DNA of 7,221 nucleotides, taken from an uncultured Lachnospiraceae bacterium. Lineage in GTDB: Bacteria > Bacillota > Clostridia > Lachnospirales > Lachnospiraceae. The notes below the pieces were generated by a model. The model saw only the letters and a list, made by a program, of their open reading frames with translations, did not search any database and had not been told where the DNA came from. This document shows positions 1 to 6,307 of the stretch, in pieces; positions within the stretch are counted from its first letter, which is position 1; every line of letters starts with the position of its first letter. Location: positions 1 through 7,221 of the forward strand of contig CANQQN010000097.1 in NCBI GenBank assembly GCA_947625995.1, in the 5' to 3' direction. Both the position numbers and the translations under genes were made by a program.

Positions 1-182
1 GGGATCACCTGCAGGGGGCTGTCCTTTGCGGCTTCCATCGCCTCCGGAATGCCTGCCACGGTGTCGTGATCCGTGAGGGCAAACGCCGCCAGTTTCTTTT
101 TTTCTGCATATGCTACAAGTTCCGTCGGGGTCATGGTTCCGTCGGAGGCAAGCGAATGTACGTGCAGATCGATCTGTCTCAT
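1..182 (-). CDS. PHP-domain phosphoesterase, TrpH/RNase AM-like (5' part only)
   Basis: The reverse strand starts at ATG 182-180 and stays open to the window edge, giving 60 complete codons. The N-terminus carries the first metal-binding motif of the PHP family, IDLHVHSLASDGT (residues 4-16, with H7, H9 and D14), then TPTELV, and then the second motif ALTDHDTVAGIPEA (residues 35-48, with D38, H39 and D40). This spacing is typical of the stand-alone TrpH/YciV group. Characterised members hydrolyse phosphate esters in the cytoplasm: E. coli RNase AM is a 5'-3' exonuclease on short RNA, and others act on 3',5'-bisnucleotides. A GAGGG ribosome binding site (189-193 on the plus strand, read in reverse) lies 6 bases before the ATG. 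A PHP domain of PolX or histidinol phosphatase is less likely because of the exact DHDTVxGIxEA motif, but the C-terminal part is outside the window, so the exact substrate is undetermined. Confidence 0.88.
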   Translation of the reverse strand, partial: MRQIDLHVHSLASDGTMTPTELVAYAEKKKLAAFALTDHDTVAGIPEAMEAAKDSPLQVI

Positions 183-233
183 AAAAATCCCTCGATTTCC
201 TTGTTTGTAAAACTTTTTTGTAACACAAATCAT

Positions 234-278
234 TCAGTGAAACAGCGTAATTATTCTATCACAACTTCACTTCACTGA
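234..278. repeat. 8-bp inverted repeat around the PHP-gene promoter
   Basis: TCAGTGAA (234-241) and its exact reverse complement TTCACTGA (271-278) are separated by 29 bases. The right arm overlaps the -35 of the minus-strand promoter and the left arm lies just past its -10, near the expected start site. The layout would suit a repressor operator, but 8-bp arms this far apart can occur by chance. Confidence 0.3.
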
Positions 279-281
279 CAA
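253..281 (-). promoter_or_regulatory. sigma-A promoter for the PHP gene
   Basis: Read on the minus strand there is TTGTCA (-35, plus-strand 276-281), a 17-base spacer, and TAGAAT (-10, 253-258). Each hexamer matches the consensus at 5 of 6 positions. It points into the PHP gene about 70 bases away. The two 8-base arms of an inverted repeat (234-241 and 271-278) flank the -10 and overlap the -35. Confidence 0.6.
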
Positions 282-391
282 ATAAAAATTCCGCCATAAA
301 GAATTTTCAGATCGGGAGAGTAACGATCAAAACAGGATTTGCGCCGCCGGGTCTTTTTGTAAAAAAATTGCTTGCGTTCTGCGAAAATCCC

Positions 392-420
392 TTGAATATG
401 GAATAGGAAAACAGTAAAAT
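392..420 (+). promoter_or_regulatory. sigma-A promoter for the ppx-ppk operon
   Basis: TTGAAT (392-397), a 17-base spacer and TAAAAT (415-420) form a good sigma-A promoter; the -10 matches at 5 of 6 and the -35 at 4 of 6 positions. The expected start near 427 gives an untranslated leader of about 70 bases ahead of the ATG at 496. No clear PhoP/Pho-box repeat was seen, so phosphate control cannot be claimed. Confidence 0.55.
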
Positions 421-495
421 GTATTTATAAGACAGCGGCGGTTTAAGAGAGTATCACAGAACATTACAGAAAGAAAACCGAAAGGGGAATCTGCC

Positions 496-2028
496 ATGAA
501 AATGTCAACATTCGCAGCCATAGAGATCGGCGCTTATGATGTAGTCATGAAAATATTTGAATTTTCCGCGAAAAACGGTATGAGAGAGATCGACTGCATC
601 CGGCAGAGGGCAGAGCTTGGCGCAGATACATATGCTTTTGGATATGTAAGCTATGAAAAAACAGAAATGCTGTGCAGTATACTGACAGAATTCAGAAAGA
701 TCATGGAAGGGTACCGGGTGGACGATTACCGGGCCTGTGCGAAAAGCGCCCTTCGTGAGACGTCAAACGCGTTACTTGTGCTGGAACAGATCAAAAGTAA
801 GACGGGACTTCATGTAGATACGCTGGGAAATTCTGAGCACAGGTTTATCAGCTACAAATCCATCGCTTTTCAGGAGACGGAATTTTTAAAGATGATCGAA
901 AAGCCGACAGCTATCATGGATATGGGAGAAGGAAGCCTGCAGATTTCTCTGTTCAACAAGGAATGTCTGGTGACTACCCAAAATATCCGCCTCGGGACTA
1001 TGCGTATGCGAGAGAAGCTTGCATCTATGGAGGAGAAGACCACAGATCTGGCCGGGATGATAGACGAGCTTGTGAGCAGCGAATTGTTTACGTTCAGAAA
1101 GCTGTATTTAAAAGAAAAAGAAATAAAAAATCTAATCATTCTGGGGAATTTCCTTACAAAGATCGTAAAGAAGGCAGGGGGGAGAGAACAGGGATACCTG
1201 TCAAGGGAAGTCCTGCTGGATTATCTGGAAAAGATCAAAAACATGGATCCGGAAGAAATGGCGGAAATGCTGGAGATACCAAACGATGCAGCCGAGATTT
1301 TGCAGCAGTCCGTTTTTATTTATCGTTCTATGCTCCGTGAAATGGAGGTGGAGGAGATCTGGGCGCCCGCCCAGTCCTTCTGCGACGGTCTGGCCTATGA
1401 ATATGCGGAACAGCATCATTACCTGAAAAATCCTCACAATTTTGAGAACGATATACTGGCCGCAGGAAGAAATATCGCTAAGCGATACATGTGCAACGCA
1501 AGACATTCCGAGGCTGTGTGCAACTTTGCGCTGATCATTTTTGACGGACTGAAAAGCGTTCACGCCATGGGAAAAAGGGAGCGGCTTCTGCTTCAGATTG
1601 CCTGTCTGCTCCATAGCTGCGGAAAATATATCAGCATGTCCTACAGCGCGCAGAGCGCTTATAATATCATTGTTTCCACGGAGATCATCGGATTGTCCCA
1701 TAGGGAAAGGGAAATTGTGGCCAATGTGGCAAAATACAACACGATGCCGTTTCCGGATTACAGAGAACTGGTTTCTACTTTGCAGAGGGCGGATTATCTG
1801 ACGGTGGCAAAGCTGACAGCGATCCTCCGCATAGCAAATGAGGTGGACAGAGGGCACCGTCAGAAATATAAGACGGTAAAAACCAGTTTTAAAAAGGACG
1901 TGCTGACGGTAACCGTGGACTCCGCCCAGAATATGACGCTGGAGATCGGTATGATGGCAGAGAAGAAACAATTTTTTGAAGATGTATTCGGTGTAAAGCT
2001 GAATATCAGGCAAAAAAAGAGAATTTAG
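496..2028 (+). CDS. ppx: Ppx/GppA-family exopolyphosphatase-like protein with C-terminal HD-like domain
   Basis: The protein has 510 residues, close to the 513 of E. coli Ppx. The family removes terminal phosphate from polyphosphate (Ppx) or from pppGpp (GppA) in the cytoplasm. Residues 1 to about 300 are the two-lobed ASKHA fold: the first phosphate loop AAIEIGAYD (7-15), the probable catalytic Glu in NSEHR (E114), and the second loop DMGEGS (142-147). About residues 310-480 are the helical HD-like domain (LLHSCGKYIS, H373), followed by a conserved-looking tail with LRIANEVDRGH. Several signature residues are altered: the usual DIGS is EIGA, the DIGGGS loop has Glu145 in place of its middle Gly, and the HD dyad is H373-S374. 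Exopolyphosphatase activity may therefore be reduced or changed; this is inference. The ATG at 496 is preferred over the in-frame ATG at 502 because AAGGGG (482-487) is 8 bases from 496. It is the first gene of an operon with ppk1. Confidence 0.87.
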   Translation: MKMSTFAAIEIGAYDVVMKIFEFSAKNGMREIDCIRQRAELGADTYAFGYVSYEKTEMLCSILTEFRKIMEGYRVDDYRACAKSALRETSNALLVLEQIKSKTGLHVDTLGNSEHRFISYKSIAFQETEFLKMIEKPTAIMDMGEGSLQISLFNKECLVTTQNIRLGTMRMREKLASMEEKTTDLAGMIDELVSSELFTFRKLYLKEKEIKNLIILGNFLTKIVKKAGGREQGYLSREVLLDYLEKIKNMDPEEMAEMLEIPNDAAEILQQSVFIYRSMLREMEVEEIWAPAQSFCDGLAYEYAEQHHYLKNPHNFENDILAAGRNIAKRYMCNARHSEAVCNFALIIFDGLKSVHAMGKRERLLLQIACLLHSCGKYISMSYSAQSAYNIIVSTEIIGLSHREREIVANVAKYNTMPFPDYRELVSTLQRADYLTVAKLTAILRIANEVDRGHRQKYKTVKTSFKKDVLTVTVDSAQNMTLEIGMMAEKKQFFEDVFGVKLNIRQKKRI

Positions 2029-2044
2029 GAATGGAGGAGGAACC

Positions 2045-4171
2045 ATGGTGGAATATAAAGGTTTTACATCGCCGGAATATTATTACAACAGGGAATTAAG
2101 CTGGCTGCTTTTTAATGACCGGATCTTAAATGAAGCGAGGGACAGAAGCCTTCCTCTGTTTGAACGCCTGAAATTCTTGAGTATTACCGCTTCCAATCTG
2201 GACGAGTTTTTTATGATCCGTGTCGCTTCACTGAAGGATATGGTGAACGTCAGATACAATAAGCCGGACATTGCGGGAATGCGCCCTGCCGAGCAGTTGA
2301 AAGCCATCAATGAAAAGGCGAAGGAAATGGTGCAGGGGCAGTATAACACCTACAACCGTTCGCTGCTGCCAGCGCTGCGGACACATGGCCTTCATGTGGT
2401 CGCCTCCCATAAGAACCTTACAAAAGAGCAGAAAAAGTTTGTGGACCGGTATTTTATGGAGATCGTATACCCGGTGCTGACGCCCATGGCGGTGGATTCT
2501 TCAAGACCTTTTCCGTTAATCAGGAATAAAACATTGAATATCGGCGCCATCATCACAAAAGATGATGAAAAACAGATGGCTACCGTACAGGTGCCTAGCG
2601 TTCTGGACCGCATCGTGGAGATCCCCGGTGAAGAAAACGCGGTAACGGTGATATTGCTGGAGGAGATCATTATGCGGAATATCCAGCAGTTATTTTTGAA
2701 TTACAAGATCGAATGTGCTTACCCTTACCGCATTATGCGCAACGCCGACCTGACCATTGACGAAGACGAGGCGGCCGACCTTCTGAAAGAGATCCAGAAA
2801 CAATTGAAAAAGCGGCAGTGGGGGGAAGTCATCAGGCTGGAGGTTGGCGAGGAAATTGACAAACGTTTGTTAAAATGGCTGCGCAAAGAGCTTTCTGTGA
2901 AAGAAGAGGATATATTCAAGATAAACGGCCCCCTTGACCTTACTTTTTTAATGAAAATGTACGGACTTGCGGGTTTCGACCACCTGAAGCTTTCACCCAA
3001 CAAGCCTGCGCCTGTGCCGGAGATGCAGGGCGAAGGGGATATTTTTACAAAGATACGCAGACAGGATATCCTGCTGCATCATCCGTATCAGTCCTTTGAT
3101 CCGGTGGTGGATTTTGTGCGGGAGGCGGCCCGCGATAAGGATGTGCTCGCCATAAAACAGACCCTTTACCGTGTCAGCGGCAATTCTCCTATTATCGCGG
3201 CTCTTGCCCTTGCGGCGGAAAACGGCAAACAGGTGACGGTATTGGTAGAACTGAAAGCCCGTTTTGATGAGGAAAACAACATTGTGTGGGCAAAAATGCT
3301 TGAAAAAGCTGGCTGCCATGTGATCTATGGGCTTGTGGGCTTGAAGACCCACAGCAAGATCACCCTTGTGGTGCGCCGGGAAGAGGATGGTATCCGCAGG
3401 TATGTGCATCTTGGCACCGGCAATTATAATGATTCTACCGCTAAATTATATACAGATCTTGGACTCCTTACCTGCAGCGAGCCTATCGGACAGGACGCTA
3501 CCGCGGTGTTTAACATGATCAGCGGATATTCTGAGCCTCTAAGCTGGAATAAACTGTATCTTGCGCCTTTGTGGCTGCGGAAACGGTTTGTGAAGCTGAT
3601 CCGCCGGGAAGCCCAGAACGCGTCGGAGGGAAAGGAAGCGCATATTATTGCAAAAATGAATTCTCTCTGCGACCGGGAGATCATAGCCGAGCTATATGCG
3701 GCGTCAGCGGCAGGCGTAAAGATCGAATTGATTGTCAGGGGAATCTGTTGCCTGAAGACCGGAATCCCCGGCGTCAGCGACAATATCTCCGTTCGCTCCA
3801 TTGTAGGAAATTATCTGGAGCATGGCCGTATTTTTTATTTTGAGAACGGGGGATCTCCAAAGGTTTACATGGGAAGCGCGGACTGGATGCCACGAAATCT
3901 GGATAAGCGTGTTGAAATCATGTTTCCCGTGGAGGACAAAAAGCTGAAGGAAAAAGTGATCCATATTCTGGAGATTCAGCTTGCGGACACTATGAAAGCA
4001 CATATCCTGCAGCCGGACGGCACCTATGCGAAACAGGATCTTCGGGGGAAGACTCGCCTGTGCGCGCAGGACTATTTTGTAAAGGAGGCTGCGGCGTACG
4101 CGGAGGCCGAATCAGATCCGATCAGGGACAGGGTATTTATTCCGGAGGAATCAGTAGAACCGAAGCAGTAA
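2045..4171 (+). CDS. ppk1: polyphosphate kinase 1
   Basis: This cytoplasmic enzyme reversibly transfers the gamma-phosphate of ATP to long-chain inorganic polyphosphate. The 708 residues (E. coli PPK1 has 688) show the full architecture: the N domain opening with NRELSWLLFNDRILNEA and ASNLDEFFMIRVASLKD, a head domain to about residue 315, and two phospholipase-D-like C domains. H436 in LKTHSK is the autophosphorylated histidine (E. coli H435), H455 in YVHLGTGNYN matches E. coli H454, and H593 in EHGRIFYF matches H592. R376 (TLYRVSGN) and R406 (KARFDEE) match the phosphate/Mg-site arginines R375 and R405. All five are offset by one residue from E. coli. The start has a strong GGAGGAGG site (2033-2040) four bases before the ATG. 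It follows the ppx stop by 16 bases, so the two are almost certainly cotranscribed. The extra length is mainly a charged C-terminal tail. The enzyme looks intact and active. Confidence 0.97.
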   Translation: MVEYKGFTSPEYYYNRELSWLLFNDRILNEARDRSLPLFERLKFLSITASNLDEFFMIRVASLKDMVNVRYNKPDIAGMRPAEQLKAINEKAKEMVQGQYNTYNRSLLPALRTHGLHVVASHKNLTKEQKKFVDRYFMEIVYPVLTPMAVDSSRPFPLIRNKTLNIGAIITKDDEKQMATVQVPSVLDRIVEIPGEENAVTVILLEEIIMRNIQQLFLNYKIECAYPYRIMRNADLTIDEDEAADLLKEIQKQLKKRQWGEVIRLEVGEEIDKRLLKWLRKELSVKEEDIFKINGPLDLTFLMKMYGLAGFDHLKLSPNKPAPVPEMQGEGDIFTKIRRQDILLHHPYQSFDPVVDFVREAARDKDVLAIKQTLYRVSGNSPIIAALALAAENGKQVTVLVELKARFDEENNIVWAKMLEKAGCHVIYGLVGLKTHSKITLVVRREEDGIRRYVHLGTGNYNDSTAKLYTDLGLLTCSEPIGQDATAVFNMISGYSEPLSWNKLYLAPLWLRKRFVKLIRREAQNASEGKEAHIIAKMNSLCDREIIAELYAASAAGVKIELIVRGICCLKTGIPGVSDNISVRSIVGNYLEHGRIFYFENGGSPKVYMGSADWMPRNLDKRVEIMFPVEDKKLKEKVIHILEIQLADTMKAHILQPDGTYAKQDLRGKTRLCAQDYFVKEAAAYAEAESDPIRDRVFIPEESVEPKQ

Positions 4172-4174
4172 GGA

Positions 4175-4191
4175 AGCAATTATCAATTGCT
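4175..4191 (+). terminator. weak hairpin just after ppk1, possible terminator
   Basis: AGCAATT, a 3-base ATC loop and AATTGCT form a perfect 7-bp hairpin that begins 4 bases after the ppk1 stop. The following sequence is only moderately T-rich (TTCTTC, then TTATTTT further on) and the stem is AT-rich, so termination would be partial at best. It could instead mark the left boundary of the inserted toxin-antitoxin cassette. Confidence 0.3.
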
Positions 4192-4215
4192 GAATGGTTC
4201 TTCTTGAATATTATT

Positions 4216-4250
4216 TTGCAATGCCCGTTAGTGCTCAAATCTCATTGCAA
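4216..4250. repeat. inverted repeat upstream of the toxin-antitoxin promoter
   Basis: TTGCAATG (4216-4223) and CATTGCAA (4243-4250) are exact inverted copies separated by 19 bases. They lie just upstream of the -35 at 4258. The place suits a regulator site or the DNA counterpart of a weak hairpin; there is no T-run right after it. Confidence 0.35.
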
Positions 4251-4257
4251 TATTTGC

Positions 4258-4286
4258 TTGCATATTTTTCATAAGATGAATATAAT
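4258..4286 (+). promoter_or_regulatory. sigma-A promoter for the toxin-antitoxin operon
   Basis: TTGCAT (4258-4263), a 17-base spacer and a perfect TATAAT (4281-4286). Transcription should start near 4293, inside the left arm of the inverted repeat at 4290-4314, and gives a leader of about 50 bases before the antitoxin ATG at 4342. Confidence 0.65.
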
Positions 4287-4289
4287 ATT

Positions 4290-4314
4290 AGTGAGAAAGT
4301 TGGAAATTCTCACT
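4290..4314. promoter_or_regulatory. 8-bp inverted repeat at the transcription start, candidate antitoxin operator
   Basis: AGTGAGAA (4290-4297) and TTCTCACT (4307-4314) are perfect inverted copies around a 9-base centre. The left arm lies 4 bases after the -10 and spans the expected start site. Antitoxins with an AbrB fold commonly bind palindromes at their own promoter, alone or with the toxin, so this is the best operator candidate. It could also fold as a hairpin at the 5' end of the mRNA. Confidence 0.45.
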
Positions 4315-4341
4315 TTCGATTTTGATAAAGGAGATGATTTT

Positions 4342-4602
4342 ATGCTGGCTGAATTACGTCAAAAGTCACAAATCACGATACCGAAGGAGATTGTTGTTAA
4401 ATTAGGGCTCTCTGAAGGTGACAAGCTGGACGTCTTTGAACGAGATGGAGCAATTTATATGCTACCGGTTGTTGTTTACCCTAAGAAATATCTTGACGAG
4501 CTCCGGGGAGAATTGAACGAAGTAAAAGAAAAAATCGCTTCAGGAGAACAACCGGTTTTTGACAGTGTAGATGCGCTGTTTGAAAAGTTGGAGAATGATT
4601 GA
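4342..4602 (+). CDS. AbrB/MazE-fold antitoxin of a type II toxin-antitoxin pair
   Basis: The 86-residue protein opens with a SpoVT/AbrB swapped-hairpin DNA-binding domain at about residues 3-40: LRQKSQITIPKEI, LGLSEGDKLDVF and the strand GAIYMLPV. The rest is a charged, mainly helical segment ending in PVFDSVDALFEKLE, a tail of the sort that wraps the toxin in such pairs. It is expected to neutralise the downstream toxin in the cytoplasm and repress its own promoter. The frame remains open upstream to 4060, but that part overlaps ppk1. The ATG at 4342 is chosen because AAAGGAG (4327-4333) is 8 bases away and the promoter and operator-like repeat lie just upstream. Its stop codon shares one base with the toxin start. 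The cassette is AT-richer than ppk1 (hand count 197 G+C of 480 over 4381-4860), which suggests acquisition by transfer. Confidence 0.85.
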   Translation: MLAELRQKSQITIPKEIVVKLGLSEGDKLDVFERDGAIYMLPVVVYPKKYLDELRGELNEVKEKIASGEQPVFDSVDALFEKLEND

Positions 4603-4868
4603 TGGCTTATCAGATTACTTTTACAAATCGTTTTGAAAAACATTTTAAAGATTTGACTACTCAGGAAAAGAAGCAGCTTCAAAATAAGCTTCGGCTTCTT
4701 GCTGAAAACCCCACACATCCGTCTTTGCGTACCAAGCGAATACAAGGAACTGCTGACTTGTTCGAGTGCAGTGTTAATATGGATATCCGCATTATCTGGT
4801 ATTATGAGGGTGACAGGCTGATCATCCTACTTGACGTGGGACACCACGATATTTTGGATAGGTATTAG
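4602..4868 (+). CDS. RelE/ParE-superfamily toxin
   Basis: The 88-residue protein has the size and pattern of RelE/YafQ-type toxins: an N-terminal strand and helical hairpin (FTNRFEKHFKDLTTQEKKQL), then HPSLRTKRIQG (residues 39-49), then strands IRIIWYYEGDRLIILLDV and the C-terminal GHHDILDRY with H81 and H82. Many RelE-type relatives cleave mRNA at the ribosome, using basic residues plus a C-terminal His or Tyr; ParE relatives poison gyrase. The His-rich end and lack of ParE-specific features favour the RNase side, by inference. The start is the ATG at 4602, overlapping the antitoxin stop as TGATG, with GGAG (4590-4593) 8 bases upstream. A TTG one codon earlier is less likely. The overlap implies translational coupling that keeps toxin and antitoxin synthesis linked. 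Confidence 0.85.
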   Translation: MAYQITFTNRFEKHFKDLTTQEKKQLQNKLRLLAENPTHPSLRTKRIQGTADLFECSVNMDIRIIWYYEGDRLIILLDVGHHDILDRY

Positions 4869-4896
4869 CATATTTGGGAAAGAAACCAAAAAGCGT

Positions 4897-4948
4897 ACTG
4901 CGGGGAAATCCCCTCGCCGCAACCTGCAGTTGACAGATTTCCAACTGC
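4897..4948. repeat. nested inverted repeats between the toxin and the HTH gene
   Basis: GGGGA (4902-4906) pairs with TCCCC (4909-4913) across two bases, and GCAGTTG (4926-4932) pairs with CAACTGC (4942-4948) across nine. ACTGC (4897-4901) can also pair with GCAGT (4926-4930), so the stems are alternatives. No run of T follows, so this is not a standard intrinsic terminator. It may be a structured 3' end of the toxin mRNA or a cassette boundary. No convincing promoter for the HTH gene was found here: a perfect TTGACA (4930-4935) lacks a well-spaced -10, and TATGAT (4979-4984) lacks a -35. Confidence 0.35.
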
Positions 4949-5037
4949 TGTTTGGTGGTATGCAACCGCAAAACAGGTTATGATTTTCATTGCGGACGGC
5001 ACATAAGACCGCCGACAAATCCATGCGGAGGAAAAAC

Positions 5038-6015
5038 ATGATCTTAGCAGACAAAATAATGTATTTAAGAAAGAAAAATGGCTGGTCGCAGGAAGAACTT
5101 GCAGAGAAGATGCAGGTATCACGGCAGGCGGTCTCTAAATGGGAGAGCACACAGTCTGCGCCTGATCTTGAGAAGATATTGATGCTCAGCAAGCTTTTTG
5201 GAGTTACGACGGATTATCTTCTCAAGGATGAGATAGAGGATGAAGAATTTACGGCCGACACAGACCATGTGTCTGTGAAACGGGTTTCTCTCGCACAGGC
5301 AAACGAATTTCTGGAATGGAGAAAGCGGGCAGCCTGTCGCATTGCCGCCGCCACTTTTTTGTGTATCGTCGCTGTGATTCCGCTCCTTCTCTTGAGCGTT
5401 GTGACAGAATTGCCGGGGCACCCTGTTTCCGAAAATTTGGCCGCAGGGATCGGGCTGGTCACACTGCTGATCATTGTCGCCCTTGCGGTGGCAATCTTTA
5501 TCTTCTGTGGCTTCAAAAACGCGCCGTTCGAGTTTATCGGCAAAGAGCCGTTTGAGACAGAGTATGGTGTGGACGGAATGGTAAAGGAAAAACAGAAAGC
5601 ATTCAGGCCCACCTATGTAAAATTCAATATCATAGCTACCTGCCTGTGTGTTCTTTCTCCTATTCCGCTTTTTATCGGCAGTTTTACGGAAAAGGATGTT
5701 TTCATCGTAGCGATGATGACTGTCACGATGCTGCTGGCAGGAATCGGAGCGGTGTTTTTTATCATGGCCGGTGTCCGCTGGGCAAGTATGCAGAAGCTTT
5801 TAAAAGAGGGTGATTATTCACCTCAAAATCAAAGAAAAAACCATGTCAGAGAAACTGTCGGGACGGTCTATTGGCTAAGCGCGACTGCCCTATATCTTGG
5901 ATGGAGCTTTTTGACAAACGCATGGGAAATTACATGGGTCGTTTGGCCAATCGCGGGGATATTGTTTGCTGCTGTCATGTGCATTTGCAATCTGGTTTTG
6001 GATCGGGAGATTTAG
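5038..6015 (+). CDS. Xre-family HTH regulator with multi-spanning membrane domain
   Basis: The 325-residue protein has an N-terminal Xre/Cro helix-turn-helix (about residues 1-62): ILADKIMYLRKKNGWSQEEL, then the recognition part QVSRQAVSKWES, then PDLEKILMLSKLFGVTTDYLL. An acidic linker (64-76) leads to about six hydrophobic segments near residues 99-122, 134-157, 196-216, 221-246, 274-293 and 299-320. The DNA-binding part would be cytoplasmic and tethered to the membrane. Such fusions are common in Clostridia and are thought to sense envelope or membrane conditions, but the signal and targets are unknown. The loop after segment 2 contains FIGKEPFETEYGVDGMVKEK, the most conserved-looking non-membrane part. 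The ATG at 5038 is chosen because GGAGG (5027-5031) is 6 bases away and the HTH starts right there; the frame is open to a TTG at 4990, but those extra residues do not belong to the HTH. It is separated from the toxin by 169 bases, so it is probably an independent unit. Confidence 0.85.
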   Translation: MILADKIMYLRKKNGWSQEELAEKMQVSRQAVSKWESTQSAPDLEKILMLSKLFGVTTDYLLKDEIEDEEFTADTDHVSVKRVSLAQANEFLEWRKRAACRIAAATFLCIVAVIPLLLLSVVTELPGHPVSENLAAGIGLVTLLIIVALAVAIFIFCGFKNAPFEFIGKEPFETEYGVDGMVKEKQKAFRPTYVKFNIIATCLCVLSPIPLFIGSFTEKDVFIVAMMTVTMLLAGIGAVFFIMAGVRWASMQKLLKEGDYSPQNQRKNHVRETVGTVYWLSATALYLGWSFLTNAWEITWVVWPIAGILFAAVMCICNLVLDREI

Positions 6016-6307
6016 CAATCCGGCAATTTTTTCAACGGAAAACAAAACAGGCAAATAATAGTGACAAGACATAAATCTCATCACAAAGCTGGCTGATTCT
6101 TTCATCTGTTTTTATAATATCGACGCCTGCCATTAGAATTTTAGATTTTTGGGCAAAAAGCGGATTTTTTTAATTATTCATCTGTAATAGATATATTGTA
6201 TAAACTTAAACTGCGGAAACTCAAGCAAGGACAATAGTAATTGAAAAATTCACAAAATAATGTTAAAATAAATTATTCTGAAACCCAAAATTCGGAGGTT
6301 TACCCTT
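6016..6307. other. AT-rich intergenic spacer
   Basis: These 292 bases lie between the HTH gene and the DUF3842 gene. No coding region with a plausible start was found on either strand, and no GC-rich hairpin with a T-run marks the end of the HTH transcript. There are T-runs at about 6029-6034 and 6164-6171, but without a proper stem in front. The right end holds the promoter and ribosome binding site of the next gene. Confidence 0.5.
6241..6269 (+). promoter_or_regulatory. extended -10 sigma-A promoter for the DUF3842-type gene
   Basis: TTGAAA (6241-6246), a 17-base spacer and TAAAAT (6264-6269), preceded by TG one base upstream (6261-6262), which makes an extended -10. Transcription should start near 6276 and gives a leader of about 30 bases. 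Confidence 0.65.

Larger units (their letters stand above)
183..495. other. divergent intergenic region
   Basis: This 313-base gap separates the leftward PHP gene from the rightward ppx-ppk operon. It holds one promoter in each direction (described separately) and a 5' untranslated region of about 70 bases ahead of ppx. No coding potential with a plausible ribosome binding site, and no intrinsic terminator, is visible. Confidence 0.6.

Noticed and set aside
66..278. 70-codon plus-strand frame at the left edge
   Set aside because: It overlaps the PHP gene antisense, and the minus-strand PHP motifs are unmistakable.
963..1340. 125-codon plus-strand frame inside ppx
   Set aside because: Out-of-frame shadow of ppx with low-complexity Arg/Gly/Lys-rich translation.
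1201..2046. 281-codon frame on the minus strand inside ppx
   Set aside because: It is antisense to a clear Ppx/GppA coding region and has no recognisable motif.
4060..4341. Upstream extension of the antitoxin reading frame to 4060
   Set aside because: It would overlap the ppk1 coding end in another frame and run through the promoter and inverted repeats; the ATG at 4342 has the ribosome binding site.
4990..5037. N-terminal extension of the HTH protein from a TTG at 4990
   Set aside because: No ribosome binding site suits it, the extra residues are not HTH-like, and GGAGG fits the ATG at 5038.
6130..6175. T-runs after the HTH gene as an intrinsic terminator
   Set aside because: Only A/T self-pairing (TTTTTGGGCAAAAA) is available in front of the T-run, with no GC-rich stem.
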